A DNA stretch of 64,000 nucleotides from NCBI GenBank assembly GCA_947447355.1, contig CANFJF010000001.1, positions 62,001 to 126,000 on the forward strand, written 5' to 3'. Shown piece after piece: positions 1 through 10,089 of the stretch (positions are counted from its first letter, which is position 1; each line of letters begins with the position of its first letter). A model generated the notes under the pieces. The model was not told the DNA's origin. It worked only from the letters and a program-made list of their open reading frames with translations, and ran no database searches. The DNA is from Comamonadaceae bacterium. GTDB lineage: Bacteria > Pseudomonadota > Gammaproteobacteria > Burkholderiales > Burkholderiaceae_C. A program made the translations under genes and the position numbers.

Positions 1-678
1 GATGCTTTCTTGCCGCGCGAACATTTCGTCAATCGGCCAGTCACGCTGTTCAATGATGACTTGCTTGCTCGCAGCCACTGCCAGCGGTGCGTTGACCATG
101 ATGCGCCTGGCCAGTTTTTTGGCCTCATCCAACGCTTGGCCAGGCTCGACCAGCACATTGATCAAGCCATATTGATACAGTCGTTCAGCGCTGATCATGT
201 CGCCCGTCAGTGCGGCTTCCATGGCGATGCGTTGCGGTATCAAGCGCGGCAATCGCATCAGTCCGCCGGCCGCGGCGGCAAGCCCGCGTTTGACTTCTGG
301 CAGACCAAACTTGGCATCACGTGCCGCGACGACGAGGTCGCAGGCCAACACTGACTCAAAGCCACCGGCCAGCGCGTAGCCTTCTACCGCCGCAATCAAA
401 GGTTTGCGTGGGGGTGTCATGGCGATGCCCAGAATGCCTCTGCCTTTGACGCGAGTGACTTCGCCGCGCAGGAAGGCTTTGAGGTCCATGCCGGCACAAA
501 AGGTACCACCTGCACCCGTCAGAATGCCGATGCGCAAGTCGTTGCGGTGATCCATCTCGTCAAGCGCCATGCAGACGCCATACGAGACAGCGCGATTCAC
601 CGCATTTTTTTGGGCGGGTCGGTTGATCGTGACAATCACCATCCCATCGATGTGTTCAACCAGGACTTCATCGGACAT
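1..678 (-). CDS. enoyl-CoA hydratase/isomerase (crotonase) family protein, 3' end outside window
   Basis: Minus-strand frame from ATG at 678 reads MSDEVLVEHIDGMVIVTINRPAQKNAVNRAVSYG...GAGGTFCAGMDLKAF..., typical crotonase motifs; runs off the window edge so absent from the ORF track. Confidence 0.88.
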   Translation of the reverse strand, partial: MSDEVLVEHIDGMVIVTINRPAQKNAVNRAVSYGVCMALDEMDHRNDLRIGILTGAGGTFCAGMDLKAFLRGEVTRVKGRGILGIAMTPPRKPLIAAVEGYALAGGFESVLACDLVVAARDAKFGLPEVKRGLAAAAGGLMRLPRLIPQRIAMEAALTGDMISAERLYQYGLINVLVEPGQALDEAKKLARRIMVNAPLAVAASKQVIIEQRDWPIDEMFARQESI

Positions 679-701
679 GTTGTTTCTCCATTTTTGATCA
701 A

Positions 702-1709
702 TCACCAGTTCCAGTGCACGGGTGCCAGACCTGCTACCGGGCTGCGAAAACTCATCAGCGAATCGCCAGCCAGGCAGCCCATATACGCGGTGCGCAAGTC
801 AGGCCCGCCAAAAGCCAGGGAGGTCACGTTAGACAAGCGGTGTCCTCGCGCGGCCGACAGTTGCGTTCTGTCGAGTGTGCCAGCATCAAAGGCGACTTCC
901 AGTTCAGCGGCTGTCACCGTTACCGCGTCGTCAATGATGGTTTGTTTCTCGCCGTCAGGTGCAATGCGGTAGACGCGGTTGCTGCCGACGCAGACGACCC
1001 AGGCACCACCTTCTGCGTCCAGCGCCAAACCGTCCGGGAAGTCGCCATCACCAAACGTGGCCATGGTTTCCCGGTCTATCAGTTCGCCGTTGTCAGCGAT
1101 ACGAAAACGCGACAAGCGCCGACCGAAAGTTTCGTTGACGTACATGAACCTGCTGTCAGCGCTGACCCGGCATTCATTCGTGTAATGCAAGCCATCCGCC
1201 ACTATCCGCGTACCGGCAGCATCGCACAGCACGATGCTGCCGCTGGCGTGGCGCAGCGGGTATTTATCACCGCCATCGGTGGCACTGATGCAGGCCCAGA
1301 CACGCCCTTCAGCATCGTTGGTCACGAAGTTCACGCGGTCGATCACTTGGCCGTCGACTTCGGTCATCCATGCCGAAGCTTGTCCATCGGGCGCAATCTG
1401 CCAGACACCGCCATTTGGTCCGAGATTAGCGATCAGAAAACTGCCATCGCGCTGCAGGGCGATGCCATTAGGCAGCAGGGAGGAGTGACCGCTGAGTTGC
1501 TGGCGACCATCGGGCCAGAGTGTCGTCACACCACCGCGTCGGTCAGATACAAAAAGACGGCCTGAAGAATGGGTCAGCACGCACTCGGGACGTTGCAACC
1601 CAGTGGCAACGGTTTGCAGGCCTTGGTCAGAACGGTTAGGCGCATTCACGCGCAATGTCTCTGCAAACGCAAGCCATTCTTCACGCGACGTTTTCTGCAT
1701 CCTGTTCAA
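702..1709 (-). CDS. SMP-30/gluconolactonase/LRE family protein
   Basis: 335 aa, beta-propeller repeats (LFVSDRRGGVTTLWPDG, LPNGIALQRDGSFLIANLG, FPDGLALDAEGGAWV); 4-nt overlap with upstream gene. Confidence 0.85.
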   Translation of the reverse strand: MNRMQKTSREEWLAFAETLRVNAPNRSDQGLQTVATGLQRPECVLTHSSGRLFVSDRRGGVTTLWPDGRQQLSGHSSLLPNGIALQRDGSFLIANLGPNGGVWQIAPDGQASAWMTEVDGQVIDRVNFVTNDAEGRVWACISATDGGDKYPLRHASGSIVLCDAAGTRIVADGLHYTNECRVSADSRFMYVNETFGRRLSRFRIADNGELIDRETMATFGDGDFPDGLALDAEGGAWVVCVGSNRVYRIAPDGEKQTIIDDAVTVTAAELEVAFDAGTLDRTQLSAARGHRLSNVTSLAFGGPDLRTAYMGCLAGDSLMSFRSPVAGLAPVHWNW

Positions 1710-2665
1710 TCGAGTGAGAGCTTCAGCTTGCTGATGATGTCACGCCAGCGTTGCACATCTTGCTTCAGCAAAGTACCCGTCTTCACGCTGTCCAAATAGG
1801 CAGGCTCCAAACCCCGATCTTTGAGTTTTGACAAGAGATCGGGATCCGTCATGACGCGTGCCAAGTCATCGCTGATTTTTTTGACGATGGCCGGTGGTGT
1901 TTTGGCCGGCGCCAGCAAGCCATACCAAATGTCAACGTCAAATCCTGAGACGCCACTTTCTGCAACCGTCGGCACGTTGGGTAGCCGCGAAAAACGCGTT
2001 GCCGTTGTCACAGCCAAGGGCTTCAAACGGCCTTGTTGAACCAAACCATCAAAAGCGGACATCGCGCCGAACGACAGTTGCACTTCGTCTGCAACCAGCG
2101 CCGTGACGGAGGGGCCTGATCCCTTGTAGGGGATGTGGGTCATCTCGATGCCGGAGCTCAATGCAAATAACTCACCCGCCAAGTGCGGGGCGGTGCCTGT
2201 TCCGGCCGATCCATAGTTGATTTTTCCAGCGTTGGCTTTGGCGTAGGCGACAAACTCAGCAAAATTCTTAACCGGCATTTTGTCGTTGACCACCACCACC
2301 ATGGGTGAAGTCGCGTAACGGCCGATAGGCGCAAAATCGCGCAGCAGATCCCACGGTAAATTTCGATACAGCGACGTGTTGATGGTGTACGAGTTGACCA
2401 GCAGCAAAATAGTGTGGCCGTCTGGAACCGCTTTGGCCACGACGTCTGCACCGATGTTGCCGGCAGCGCCTGGCCGGTTGTCGATGATTACCGGTTGCCC
2501 CCACAACTCAGACAGCTTTTGCCCGACCAGTCGGGCGGAGATGTCGGAGCCACCGGGCGCAAAACCGACGACTAGGCGTACAGGCCGATCTGGAAATGCG
2601 TGGGCAGCGACAGCCAGCAGTGACGTCAGCACGAAGACAGTAATGGTTTTAAAGCGATTTGTCAT
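1706..2665 (-). CDS. tripartite tricarboxylate transporter substrate-binding protein (Bug/TctC family)
   Basis: Signal peptide, FPDRPVRLVVGFAPGGSDISARLVGQKLSELWGQPVIIDNRPGAAGNIGADVVAKA. Confidence 0.93.
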   Translation of the reverse strand: MTNRFKTITVFVLTSLLAVAAHAFPDRPVRLVVGFAPGGSDISARLVGQKLSELWGQPVIIDNRPGAAGNIGADVVAKAVPDGHTILLLVNSYTINTSLYRNLPWDLLRDFAPIGRYATSPMVVVVNDKMPVKNFAEFVAYAKANAGKINYGSAGTGTAPHLAGELFALSSGIEMTHIPYKGSGPSVTALVADEVQLSFGAMSAFDGLVQQGRLKPLAVTTATRFSRLPNVPTVAESGVSGFDVDIWYGLLAPAKTPPAIVKKISDDLARVMTDPDLLSKLKDRGLEPAYLDSVKTGTLLKQDVQRWRDIISKLKLSLD

Positions 2666-2682
2666 CAGTTTTCTCAGTAGGT

Positions 2683-3813
2683 TCAGGTTTCTGCTGGGCT
2701 GAGCTTGTGAAGACGTTCCATCGTTTCCAAGTACTCGAGTTGCATGCGATACATCACGTCTCGCACGCTGCTTTCTTCATTGATCATGCCAACCACCTGG
2801 CCGGCCGGGAACGAGTAAAGATCTTTGCGCTTAGCACGGACGACGCGCGCATGGGCTTCGTTGTACAAAATGCCTTGCAAGGGTGTCGGCAGGTACTCAG
2901 GGGCGCCGGGCGCTTCCCAGGCTTCTGACAAGCGACTTTTGATCATGCGCACGGTCTTGCCGGTGCGTGCTTTTCGCCGCACGGCGTCCTGTGCACGGGA
3001 GGCAAAGAGCGCTTCTTTTTCAAACGGGTCCAGTTCGCTTTCGGTGGTGCCCAGCCAGACGGTTCCGCACCAGACGCCTTGCGCACCGAGTGCCAGTGCC
3101 GCTGCAATCTGGCTGCCTTTGGCGATGCCACCAGCCGCCAGCACGGCGACTTCGTCACCACAAGCTTCGACCACTTGGGGCACCAACACCATGGTGGCGA
3201 TTTCGCCGGTGTGGCCACCAGCTTCCGTGCCTTGGGCGACGATCAATTGCACGCCAGCTTCCCTGTGGCGAGCCGCGTGTTCACCTTTGCCGCACATGGC
3301 GCCAATCATCACCTTGTGCTCACGCAGTTGCGCTACTACGTCCGGTGGCGGCGAGCCCAAGGCGCTGACCACCAGCTTGACCTGAGGATGCTTGAGTGTC
3401 ACCGCCAGCAGGCGACGTGCGCCATCGGGGGTCATGTTGCCGCGGCCATCGATGATTTCGCGGTGAATGCGTTCGCGCTCGTCAGCCGGCAGCTCGGGTA
3501 CGCCTTCAGCTTGCAAGAAATCGTCCATGAATGCCCGATGTTCTTGCGGGATCATGGTTTCCAAGTCGGCCGTCGTGGTTTCGGCTTCTTTGTCGTACTT
3601 GGTCGGGATGATCACATCCACACCGTAAGGGCGGCCGTTAACGTGCTGATCGATCCAGCGCAATTCGGCTTCAAGTTGTTCGGGCGAAAAAGTGGATGCG
3701 CCCAGCACGCCAAAGCCGCCGGCCTTGGTGACTTCAACCACAACATCGCGGCAATGAGAGAACGCAAAGATGGGCAATTCACAGCCCAATTTTTCACAGA
3801 GTGGGGTACGCAT
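2683..3813 (-). CDS. nitronate monooxygenase / 2-nitropropane dioxygenase family
   Basis: 376 aa, flavin TIM-barrel motifs: LIVAQGTEAGGHTGEIATMVLVPQVVEA, VLAAGGIAKGSQIAAALALGAQGVWCGT. Confidence 0.87.
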   Translation of the reverse strand: MRTPLCEKLGCELPIFAFSHCRDVVVEVTKAGGFGVLGASTFSPEQLEAELRWIDQHVNGRPYGVDVIIPTKYDKEAETTTADLETMIPQEHRAFMDDFLQAEGVPELPADERERIHREIIDGRGNMTPDGARRLLAVTLKHPQVKLVVSALGSPPPDVVAQLREHKVMIGAMCGKGEHAARHREAGVQLIVAQGTEAGGHTGEIATMVLVPQVVEACGDEVAVLAAGGIAKGSQIAAALALGAQGVWCGTVWLGTTESELDPFEKEALFASRAQDAVRRKARTGKTVRMIKSRLSEAWEAPGAPEYLPTPLQGILYNEAHARVVRAKRKDLYSFPAGQVVGMINEESSVRDVMYRMQLEYLETMERLHKLSPAET

Positions 3814-3854
3814 AGATAACTTCTTGAAAAAAATGGATCAGTATGGAATCGGTG

Positions 3855-6062
3855 TCAGTGGGCGACAACGGCTGCCGCTGCCGTGACTTCTGATGCGTGC
3901 CAGACGAACAAGGCGTCCAGCGCCTCGACCTGGCTGCCGCGGACCCACAAGGGGTTGACGTCCAGCGCTTCGAGCTCTGGCCCGAGGTTCATGATGGCTT
4001 GCGCAATGCGTTCGATGGCGTTGGCCACAGCATCTAGGTCTGCAGCGGGAACGCCGCGTTGACCCGTCAGCAGCTTGGCGCCGCGCAGACCCGTCAGCAT
4101 GCGTTTGATTTCCCGCGCATCAACAGGCAGCGGCCGCAGCGCGACGTCCTGGAGGATTTCAACCCAGACGCCGCCCAGCCCGACCGCCAGCACCGGCCCC
4201 CATTGAGGATCACGGGTGTAGCCAACAAACAGTTCAATACCGCGCTCGCGCATGGGGGCCACGATGACGCCCTCGATATGCGCTGTCGGGCATTTCTCAC
4301 GGGCCGCTTGCAGCACCTGCAACGTGGCTTCGCGCACCGCGTCATCCCCCTGCAGATTCAGGACAACACCGCCGATGTCGCTTTTGTGGGCGATGTCCGG
4401 GGAGGCTACTTTGACCACGACTGAACCGCCCAATGCACGCGCTGCCGCAACGGCTTCATCAGCATGGCGGGCCAGTGTGGCAGGCACCACGGGAACACCT
4501 TGGCGCGCAAGAAATGCCAGCGCTTCATGCTCTGAGCGCGGACGAAGGCCTAGGTCTTGTGTGGGGGCTGCGGCGACGGTTGCTGTGGTTATGGCTGTCT
4601 TGGCGCTGGCGTGTTCGCGCTGACGCTGAGACCACCAAAAAGCCCCCGCTAGTCCGGTGAGCGCACGGTCCAGACCGCAAGCCAGGTAATTGGCGCCTGT
4701 TTCTGCAATGATCTTTCGCGAAAAATCATTCACCCGTGTGTTGGTGTAACTCACCAGCAGGCCGGGTATGGGCGCGGCGGCCAAGCCGGTCGCGAGATGC
4801 GCATGCAACTGGGTCAGCCGCTCGCTCATTTGAGCGGGTTCGTTGGGAATTTCATACCAAGGGCAGAGAATCGCCGCATGGTCAGTCTGAACGCCCAGAA
4901 TACGCACGACGTCTTCGCATTGCACCGGCGTGACGGAGCCCGTCAGATCCAGCGGATTGTGAACTGTGGCAATGTCCGGCAAATTCTTTTCTAACAGCGT
5001 TGCCGTAGCCGCTGAGATCGCTGGCAGTTGGATGCCGCGCAGGTCTGCCGTATCGGCTGCAATTTCTCCGACGCCGCCCGAATTGGTCAAGACGCACAAA
5101 CCGCCAGGCCGTAAAACGCCGGTCCGGCCGACGATGTCTGCGGTGGCCAGCAGGTCTTCCATTGAGCGCACGCGGATGATGCCGTATTGTTCGCAGATGC
5201 CTTCGAAGACGCGGTCGTCGCCGACTAACGCGCCGGTGTGGGCCATGGCTGATTGGGCGGTCACTTCGCTGGCGCCCACTTTCAGGATGACCAGTGGCTT
5301 CCCGATGGTCAGTGCGCGCTCGGCGACGCGGCGAAAGCGTTCAGGGTGCCTGAAGGTTTCGGCAAAGACCGCAATCGAATGTGTGTGGGGATCGTCTAAA
5401 AAGTAGTCGATGAAACTGGCCGCATCGAGATCGACTTCATTGCCGGTGGAGACGACATGGCTCAAACCGACATCCTGCTGGTGAGCCAGCGTCGACAAAA
5501 AATACGCGGTGGCGCCACTTTGGGAGACGATCGCCACGCCCGAATTGCGCGACGGTGCCATCACCTGCGTGGTCCAGGCGTAGGCCCGGTTGACAAAGTT
5601 GATGAAGCCCAAGCAATTGGGGCCAAGCAAGCGAATGCGGTGCTTGGCGGCCAGTTCGCGCAGGCTGTCCTGGAGCACTTGGCCAGCGCTGCCTGTTTCG
5701 GCAAAACCAGCCGTCACAATCACGGCAGATGTGCCACCCGCCGCGGCCAGGTCAACGATAGCGTCGCCTACTGCGGCTGCCGGCGTCATGATGAGTCCGA
5801 GGTCAATCTTTGCACCGACGGCGATACAGGACGTGGCGGTCTGGCGGCCATGGGCCAGTGCGCCACGGGGGTTGATCAGGTTCAAAGCCCCTTGGTAGCC
5901 GCCTTCGGTCAAGTTCTCAAAGGCAGTGCTCGACCAGCGTGAGCGGTCTGAAGCACCAATGATGGCAATTGATTGCGGTGTCAATAGAGCCGCGACAGCA
6001 TCACGGTTGACGCCGTCGATAGCGGATGTTTTGGCGGCGGTATCTTGTCTCTGAAGTGTCAA
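3855..6062 (-). CDS. acetate--CoA ligase (NDP-forming) family, fused alpha/beta subunits
   Basis: 735 aa; CoA-binding N-terminus (LTPQSIAIIGASDRS), succinyl-CoA synthetase-like middle, C-terminal ATP-grasp (VVVKVASPDIAHKSDIGGVVLNL). Confidence 0.88.
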   Translation of the reverse strand: MTLQRQDTAAKTSAIDGVNRDAVAALLTPQSIAIIGASDRSRWSSTAFENLTEGGYQGALNLINPRGALAHGRQTATSCIAVGAKIDLGLIMTPAAAVGDAIVDLAAAGGTSAVIVTAGFAETGSAGQVLQDSLRELAAKHRIRLLGPNCLGFINFVNRAYAWTTQVMAPSRNSGVAIVSQSGATAYFLSTLAHQQDVGLSHVVSTGNEVDLDAASFIDYFLDDPHTHSIAVFAETFRHPERFRRVAERALTIGKPLVILKVGASEVTAQSAMAHTGALVGDDRVFEGICEQYGIIRVRSMEDLLATADIVGRTGVLRPGGLCVLTNSGGVGEIAADTADLRGIQLPAISAATATLLEKNLPDIATVHNPLDLTGSVTPVQCEDVVRILGVQTDHAAILCPWYEIPNEPAQMSERLTQLHAHLATGLAAAPIPGLLVSYTNTRVNDFSRKIIAETGANYLACGLDRALTGLAGAFWWSQRQREHASAKTAITTATVAAAPTQDLGLRPRSEHEALAFLARQGVPVVPATLARHADEAVAAARALGGSVVVKVASPDIAHKSDIGGVVLNLQGDDAVREATLQVLQAAREKCPTAHIEGVIVAPMRERGIELFVGYTRDPQWGPVLAVGLGGVWVEILQDVALRPLPVDAREIKRMLTGLRGAKLLTGQRGVPAADLDAVANAIERIAQAIMNLGPELEALDVNPLWVRGSQVEALDALFVWHASEVTAAAAVVAH

Positions 6063-7060
6063 AGTGCAATCCCCAATTTTTTAACGACCGGCGTCCAACG
6101 CGCAATTTCTGCCGCCACGTAAGCCCGTGCCTGAGCGGGGTTGGAGTTCGTGATGGGTTGAATGCCGAGCTGGTTGAGTCGCTCCAAAACCGAAGGGCGA
6201 CTCATCACTCGCGCGACGGCTTTCGAAATCGGTTCGATCACCTCAGGGGGCGTGCCGAGGGGCGCAGCCAGGAGGTTGCAGGTGCCCGCCAAAATATCGT
6301 AGCCAGACTCACGTGCGGTCGCAATGTCCGGGAGATTCTTTTCACGCGTTTCAGCCATCGTGGTGATGATGCGCAACTTGCCGGACTTATGGTGTGGCAT
6401 CAGCGTTCCCGAGGTTTCGACGATGAACTGGACGTTGCCTGCGATGGTGTCAATGATGGCCCCCGCACTGCCCGCATAGGCGATGTCCACCACATCAATG
6501 CCGGCGCGATCTTTGAACAACTCTGCCGCCAAGTGCACCGTGGTGCCGAGCCCAGCATGGCCGTAGGACATCTTGTTGGGACGCGCTTTGGCGTAGGCCA
6601 CCAGCTCTTTCAAGGTTGTCACCGGCAGTGCCGGATTGACGGCAATCACAAATGGTGCGTTGGACAGCAGGGCGATCCAGGTGAAGTCATCAACCGGGCT
6701 GTAGGGTGGCTTGGCTCTGGAGATGGGTGCGGAGATCGCTGTCGATCCGGTCGCCAGCATCAACTGGCTGCCATCTTTGGGGCTGCGCAGGAAACCAATG
6801 GCCACCGTCAAACCACCCGCACCGGGTTTGTTTTCAATCAAGACAGGACGCGAGAGTTCTTCGCGAAGCCCATCAGCCAGAATACGGGCGAATAAATCGC
6901 CAGAACCGCCTGGCGGAAATCCGACGGCAATTTTGATGGGGCTATCAGACGACTGTGCTGCTGCGGGGCTCAAGCCCAGTGTGGCGTTGGCAAGTGCCAG
7001 CGCACCACCGAGCATGATTTGCCGACGCCCATTTGACGTGCGATTATTTTGTTTGGTCAT
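6059..7060 (-). CDS. tripartite tricarboxylate transporter substrate-binding protein (Bug/TctC family)
   Basis: IKIAVGFPPGGSGDLFARILADGLREELSRPVLIENKPGAGGLTVAIGFL. Confidence 0.92.
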   Translation of the reverse strand: MTKQNNRTSNGRRQIMLGGALALANATLGLSPAAAQSSDSPIKIAVGFPPGGSGDLFARILADGLREELSRPVLIENKPGAGGLTVAIGFLRSPKDGSQLMLATGSTAISAPISRAKPPYSPVDDFTWIALLSNAPFVIAVNPALPVTTLKELVAYAKARPNKMSYGHAGLGTTVHLAAELFKDRAGIDVVDIAYAGSAGAIIDTIAGNVQFIVETSGTLMPHHKSGKLRIITTMAETREKNLPDIATARESGYDILAGTCNLLAAPLGTPPEVIEPISKAVARVMSRPSVLERLNQLGIQPITNSNPAQARAYVAAEIARWTPVVKKLGIAL

Positions 7061-7084
7061 GACTTGTCTCCTGATTTTTTGTAG

Positions 7085-7100
7085 ACGTATTTTTATACGT
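7085..7100. repeat. perfect inverted repeat ACGTAT-TTTT-ATACGT
   Basis: Read directly in the gap between the 6059-7060 and 7168-7623 genes. Confidence 0.7.
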
Positions 7101-7167
7101 TCATCTCAGCACTGAAATGCAGCCTTGTTTTGAAAGTTCATTCAACATTCAAGGCTGCGAGTGCGTT

Positions 7168-7623
7168 TTACTTGACTAGTTCAAACCAAAAATCCAGTAC
7201 ATCGCCGGTACGCTTTTCAGCGAAACGTGTGATCACAGGGGTACCAATGGCCAGTTGAGCAGCGGCCTTGGCGCCGTCGGTCAAATCTAGGCCCTTGAAG
7301 TAACCACCGATAGCGGTGTCTGCACCTTTGAGCAGCACATAGCCGAATGCATAAGGTGGGTCTGGCAGGTTGTTGAAGGCTTCGTAAACAATGGTGAAGC
7401 ACTCAATCGTGCCTTCCGGCCCGACCGCCACCCAGTCTTTGGTCGGCTCCAGTGTTTCATCCGAGAAAGCGCGTGGCGGCACCAACACCCGGCCTGATTT
7501 CGGGTCGCGGCGACCGTAGATCTGCTTGTTGTCGCGGATTTGGGTGAAGAAATAACTCGCAGTCTCCCCCAACGCGTGGTTGTAGGTGATGTTCCAGTTC
7601 TCGGTACGTGTCATCAGTTCCAT
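7168..7623 (-). CDS. OB-fold (DUF35-like) thiolase-associated protein, zinc-ribbon cysteines apparently lost
   Basis: NKQIYGRRDPKSGRVLVPPRAFSDETLEPTKDW matches the DUF35 rubredoxin-like region layout with non-Cys residues at expected Cys positions; adjacent to thiolase-fold genes. Confidence 0.75.
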   Translation of the reverse strand: MELMTRTENWNITYNHALGETASYFFTQIRDNKQIYGRRDPKSGRVLVPPRAFSDETLEPTKDWVAVGPEGTIECFTIVYEAFNNLPDPPYAFGYVLLKGADTAIGGYFKGLDLTDGAKAAAQLAIGTPVITRFAEKRTGDVLDFWFELVK

Positions 7624-7675
7624 GTTCGTGTCCTTGGTGATTCAGTTCAGTTGTTTAAATAGGGGGTGTATGAGA

Positions 7676-8854
7676 TCAGGCTTCGACAACCATGGTGCCG
7701 AAGAATTGGTGGTCGCCACCGTTGCCGCTGGCAATGCCGCGCTTGGCACCTTTGACTTGGTGGCCACCAGCGCGACCCCAGACCTGCAAGGCGACCTCGG
7801 CAACCCGCACCATGGCCGTTACAGCAATGGCGTTTGCGCACAGTGTGCCGCCCGAGGGGTTGACCGGGTTTTGACCGCCGATCTTAAAGTAGCCTTCGCG
7901 CAGCATCTTGGGTGACTGGCCGAGCTTGGCCAGTCCCGCCGCTTCAATCGCGTGAAACTCGGTATTGCTGAATGGTGAGTACATTTCCGCGACGTCGATT
8001 TGTTTGGCTGGGTCGGTGATGCCGGCCATCTTGTAGGACGCGTGGCAGGCTTCGCCAAGCGCCTTGGCATCCGCATGATCGGCAGTGAAGCCGTTGCCCA
8101 TGCGGTCGCCCATGAAGTAGCTTTCAGAGTTGTGCGCGACACCGGTGATCCAGACGGCTTCCAACTTGTTGTCGCGAATGTAGTCTTCCGAAGCCAGCAC
8201 CATGGCGCAGCCGCCGCTCGATTGCGGGCAGGCGTCAAACAGCTTGATAGGCCACGAGACCATGCGCGAGGCCATGACTTCTTCAATGGTGGTGAGTTTG
8301 CGCAAGTGAGCGTTCGGGTTGAGCGACGCGTGGTATCGGTTCTTTACGACAATGCTGGCCATGTCTTCTTGGGTCATGCCGTACTTGTGCATGTAGCGAA
8401 TAGCCGACATCGCCAACATGGTGATGGTGCCCAGGGGCAGGGCGCGCTCGTAGGCGGGGTCCCAGATCTTGTTCAGAATGGTTTGCGAGTCACCGCATTC
8501 ACCGACCTTGTCAGCGCCGGCCACCAACACCACTTCACAAGCACCAGCAGCAATGTGCGAGTGCGCCGCTGCCAGGGCTGAGAGTCCGGTTGAGCCGCCG
8601 GTGTTGATGCGCATGAAACGCTTGTTGCGTGCGCCCACGGCGTCCACACCAAGGCGTTCTGCATTGCCAATGCCGAGCAGTGCATCCGGTGCCAGCGAGT
8701 ACACCACGGCATCGATCTGGTCGAGCGCCATCTTGGCGTCATTCATGCACAGCGTGACGGCCTCTCGCACCAGTTCGGTGTAGTTGGCGTCCGGGCGCTT
8801 GGCCTTGAACTGGGATTGACCAATCCCTACGATTCCAACGCGTGGCACTTTCAT
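7676..8854 (-). CDS. thiolase-fold protein (SCP2/Ltp2-like), lacks canonical nucleophilic Cys
   Basis: VGIVGIGQSQFKAKRPDANYTELVREAV..., FMRINTGGSTGLSALAAAHSHIAAG, NPVNPSGGTLCANAIAVTAMVRVAEVALQV. Confidence 0.87.
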   Translation of the reverse strand: MKVPRVGIVGIGQSQFKAKRPDANYTELVREAVTLCMNDAKMALDQIDAVVYSLAPDALLGIGNAERLGVDAVGARNKRFMRINTGGSTGLSALAAAHSHIAAGACEVVLVAGADKVGECGDSQTILNKIWDPAYERALPLGTITMLAMSAIRYMHKYGMTQEDMASIVVKNRYHASLNPNAHLRKLTTIEEVMASRMVSWPIKLFDACPQSSGGCAMVLASEDYIRDNKLEAVWITGVAHNSESYFMGDRMGNGFTADHADAKALGEACHASYKMAGITDPAKQIDVAEMYSPFSNTEFHAIEAAGLAKLGQSPKMLREGYFKIGGQNPVNPSGGTLCANAIAVTAMVRVAEVALQVWGRAGGHQVKGAKRGIASGNGGDHQFFGTMVVEA

Positions 8855-10020
8855 TGAGTTATCTCCTTGGGTTCGTGGCCGAACACGACCACGGTGTTGT
8901 ATTGCATGGCAAAGCCGCTGGCACCATGGGCCACCGTCCGGCGCACGCCGGCTTTTTGGTGAACACCAGCGCAGCCTCGCGACTGATTGGCGGCTTCAGC
9001 AATGCGCATGAGGCCGCTGCAAAAGATCGGGTTGTATGAGATAGCGCCACCTGACAGATTGGTCGGCAAAGTGCCGGCTGCAGCGAACTCGCCGGTCTCG
9101 GTGGCTTTGACCCACTGGGTGCGCTCGCACAGGCCCAAGCCTTCAAGTGCCAGCAGTTCCTGGTAAGCCGTGGCATCTGCCACCTCAGCCAGGTCAAAGG
9201 CTTGCTTGGGCTGCGTGATACCGGCTTCTGCGTAGGCTTGTTTGGCCGAGGCGGCAAGCGAAGGCACCGTGGCCAGATCTCGGTCACCCAGAAAAGCGGT
9301 TTCGGTGGCCCAACCCATGCCGTGCAGCCAAGCGACGTTTTTGCATTTTTTCTCAGCGATCCATTCGTCACTGGCCAGCACCATGGCGACGGCACCAAAG
9401 CTGGATTTGCTGACCATGCCTGCGGTCAGTGGCCAGCGCAGCATTTTGCCGCCTGCGATCGTCACCCGTTCTTGCGGGAAGGCAGAAAGATGAGGGTAAG
9501 CGACGGCACCTTGATGACGATTTTTCACGGTGATCGACAAAGCTGCTTCACGCAAGCCTGGCACCTGGGCTTCAAGCGCATTGGCCTGTAACGCGTGTGA
9601 TGCCAAGTCGTCCAACGGCAGGGCACGGTGAAAGTACGGGTCGTTGCTGAGTCGCTGTGTTTCGTTGATGTCGGCGGTTTCCGCTGGGTTCCACGAGACC
9701 ACCAACTGGGTTTTGTACATGCCCGAACGAACACGCAGGGCGCCCAGCACAAATGCATGTTCGCTGGATGATGGGGTCGACAGGATGTCGCGACCTACAC
9801 CACCCACCGAACCGGAGGCCATCATGATCGAGATGGCGCGACCGTCGAGCTGGTCATTGCCAGCGACGACGATGCCATCAATTTCTTCAATCGTCATATT
9901 TGCGTCGCGCAGGGCTTGCTGCACAACCGCATGCAAGGACTCTTCCAGATAAGCCTGCTCGGGGTGTCGGGGTGCGTACATGACGCTTCCGATGACCCCG
10001 ACCTGAGGTCGTTTTTGCAT
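8851..10020 (-). CDS. thiolase-fold protein (SCP2-like), lacks canonical nucleophilic Cys
   Basis: VGVIGSVMYAPRHPEQAYLEESLHAVVQQALRDANMTIEEIDGIVVAG...; C-terminal TNLSGGAISYNPIFCSGLMRIAEAANQ; 4-nt overlap with neighbour. Confidence 0.82.
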   Translation of the reverse strand: MQKRPQVGVIGSVMYAPRHPEQAYLEESLHAVVQQALRDANMTIEEIDGIVVAGNDQLDGRAISIMMASGSVGGVGRDILSTPSSSEHAFVLGALRVRSGMYKTQLVVSWNPAETADINETQRLSNDPYFHRALPLDDLASHALQANALEAQVPGLREAALSITVKNRHQGAVAYPHLSAFPQERVTIAGGKMLRWPLTAGMVSKSSFGAVAMVLASDEWIAEKKCKNVAWLHGMGWATETAFLGDRDLATVPSLAASAKQAYAEAGITQPKQAFDLAEVADATAYQELLALEGLGLCERTQWVKATETGEFAAAGTLPTNLSGGAISYNPIFCSGLMRIAEAANQSRGCAGVHQKAGVRRTVAHGASGFAMQYNTVVVFGHEPKEITQ

Positions 10021-10089
10021 TTTCCACCTTCCAAATGGTTCAAGTTACCGCTGAAAAATGTTAATTTCAAGTGCCGCTTATTATTCGGT

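Noticed and set aside
714-1565. 283-aa plus-strand ORF opposite the SMP-30 gene
   Set aside because: Shadow ORF; the minus-strand frame has beta-propeller motifs and an ATGA overlap with its neighbour
6026-6895. 289-aa plus-strand ORF opposite a Bug gene
   Set aside because: Shadow ORF with atypical composition
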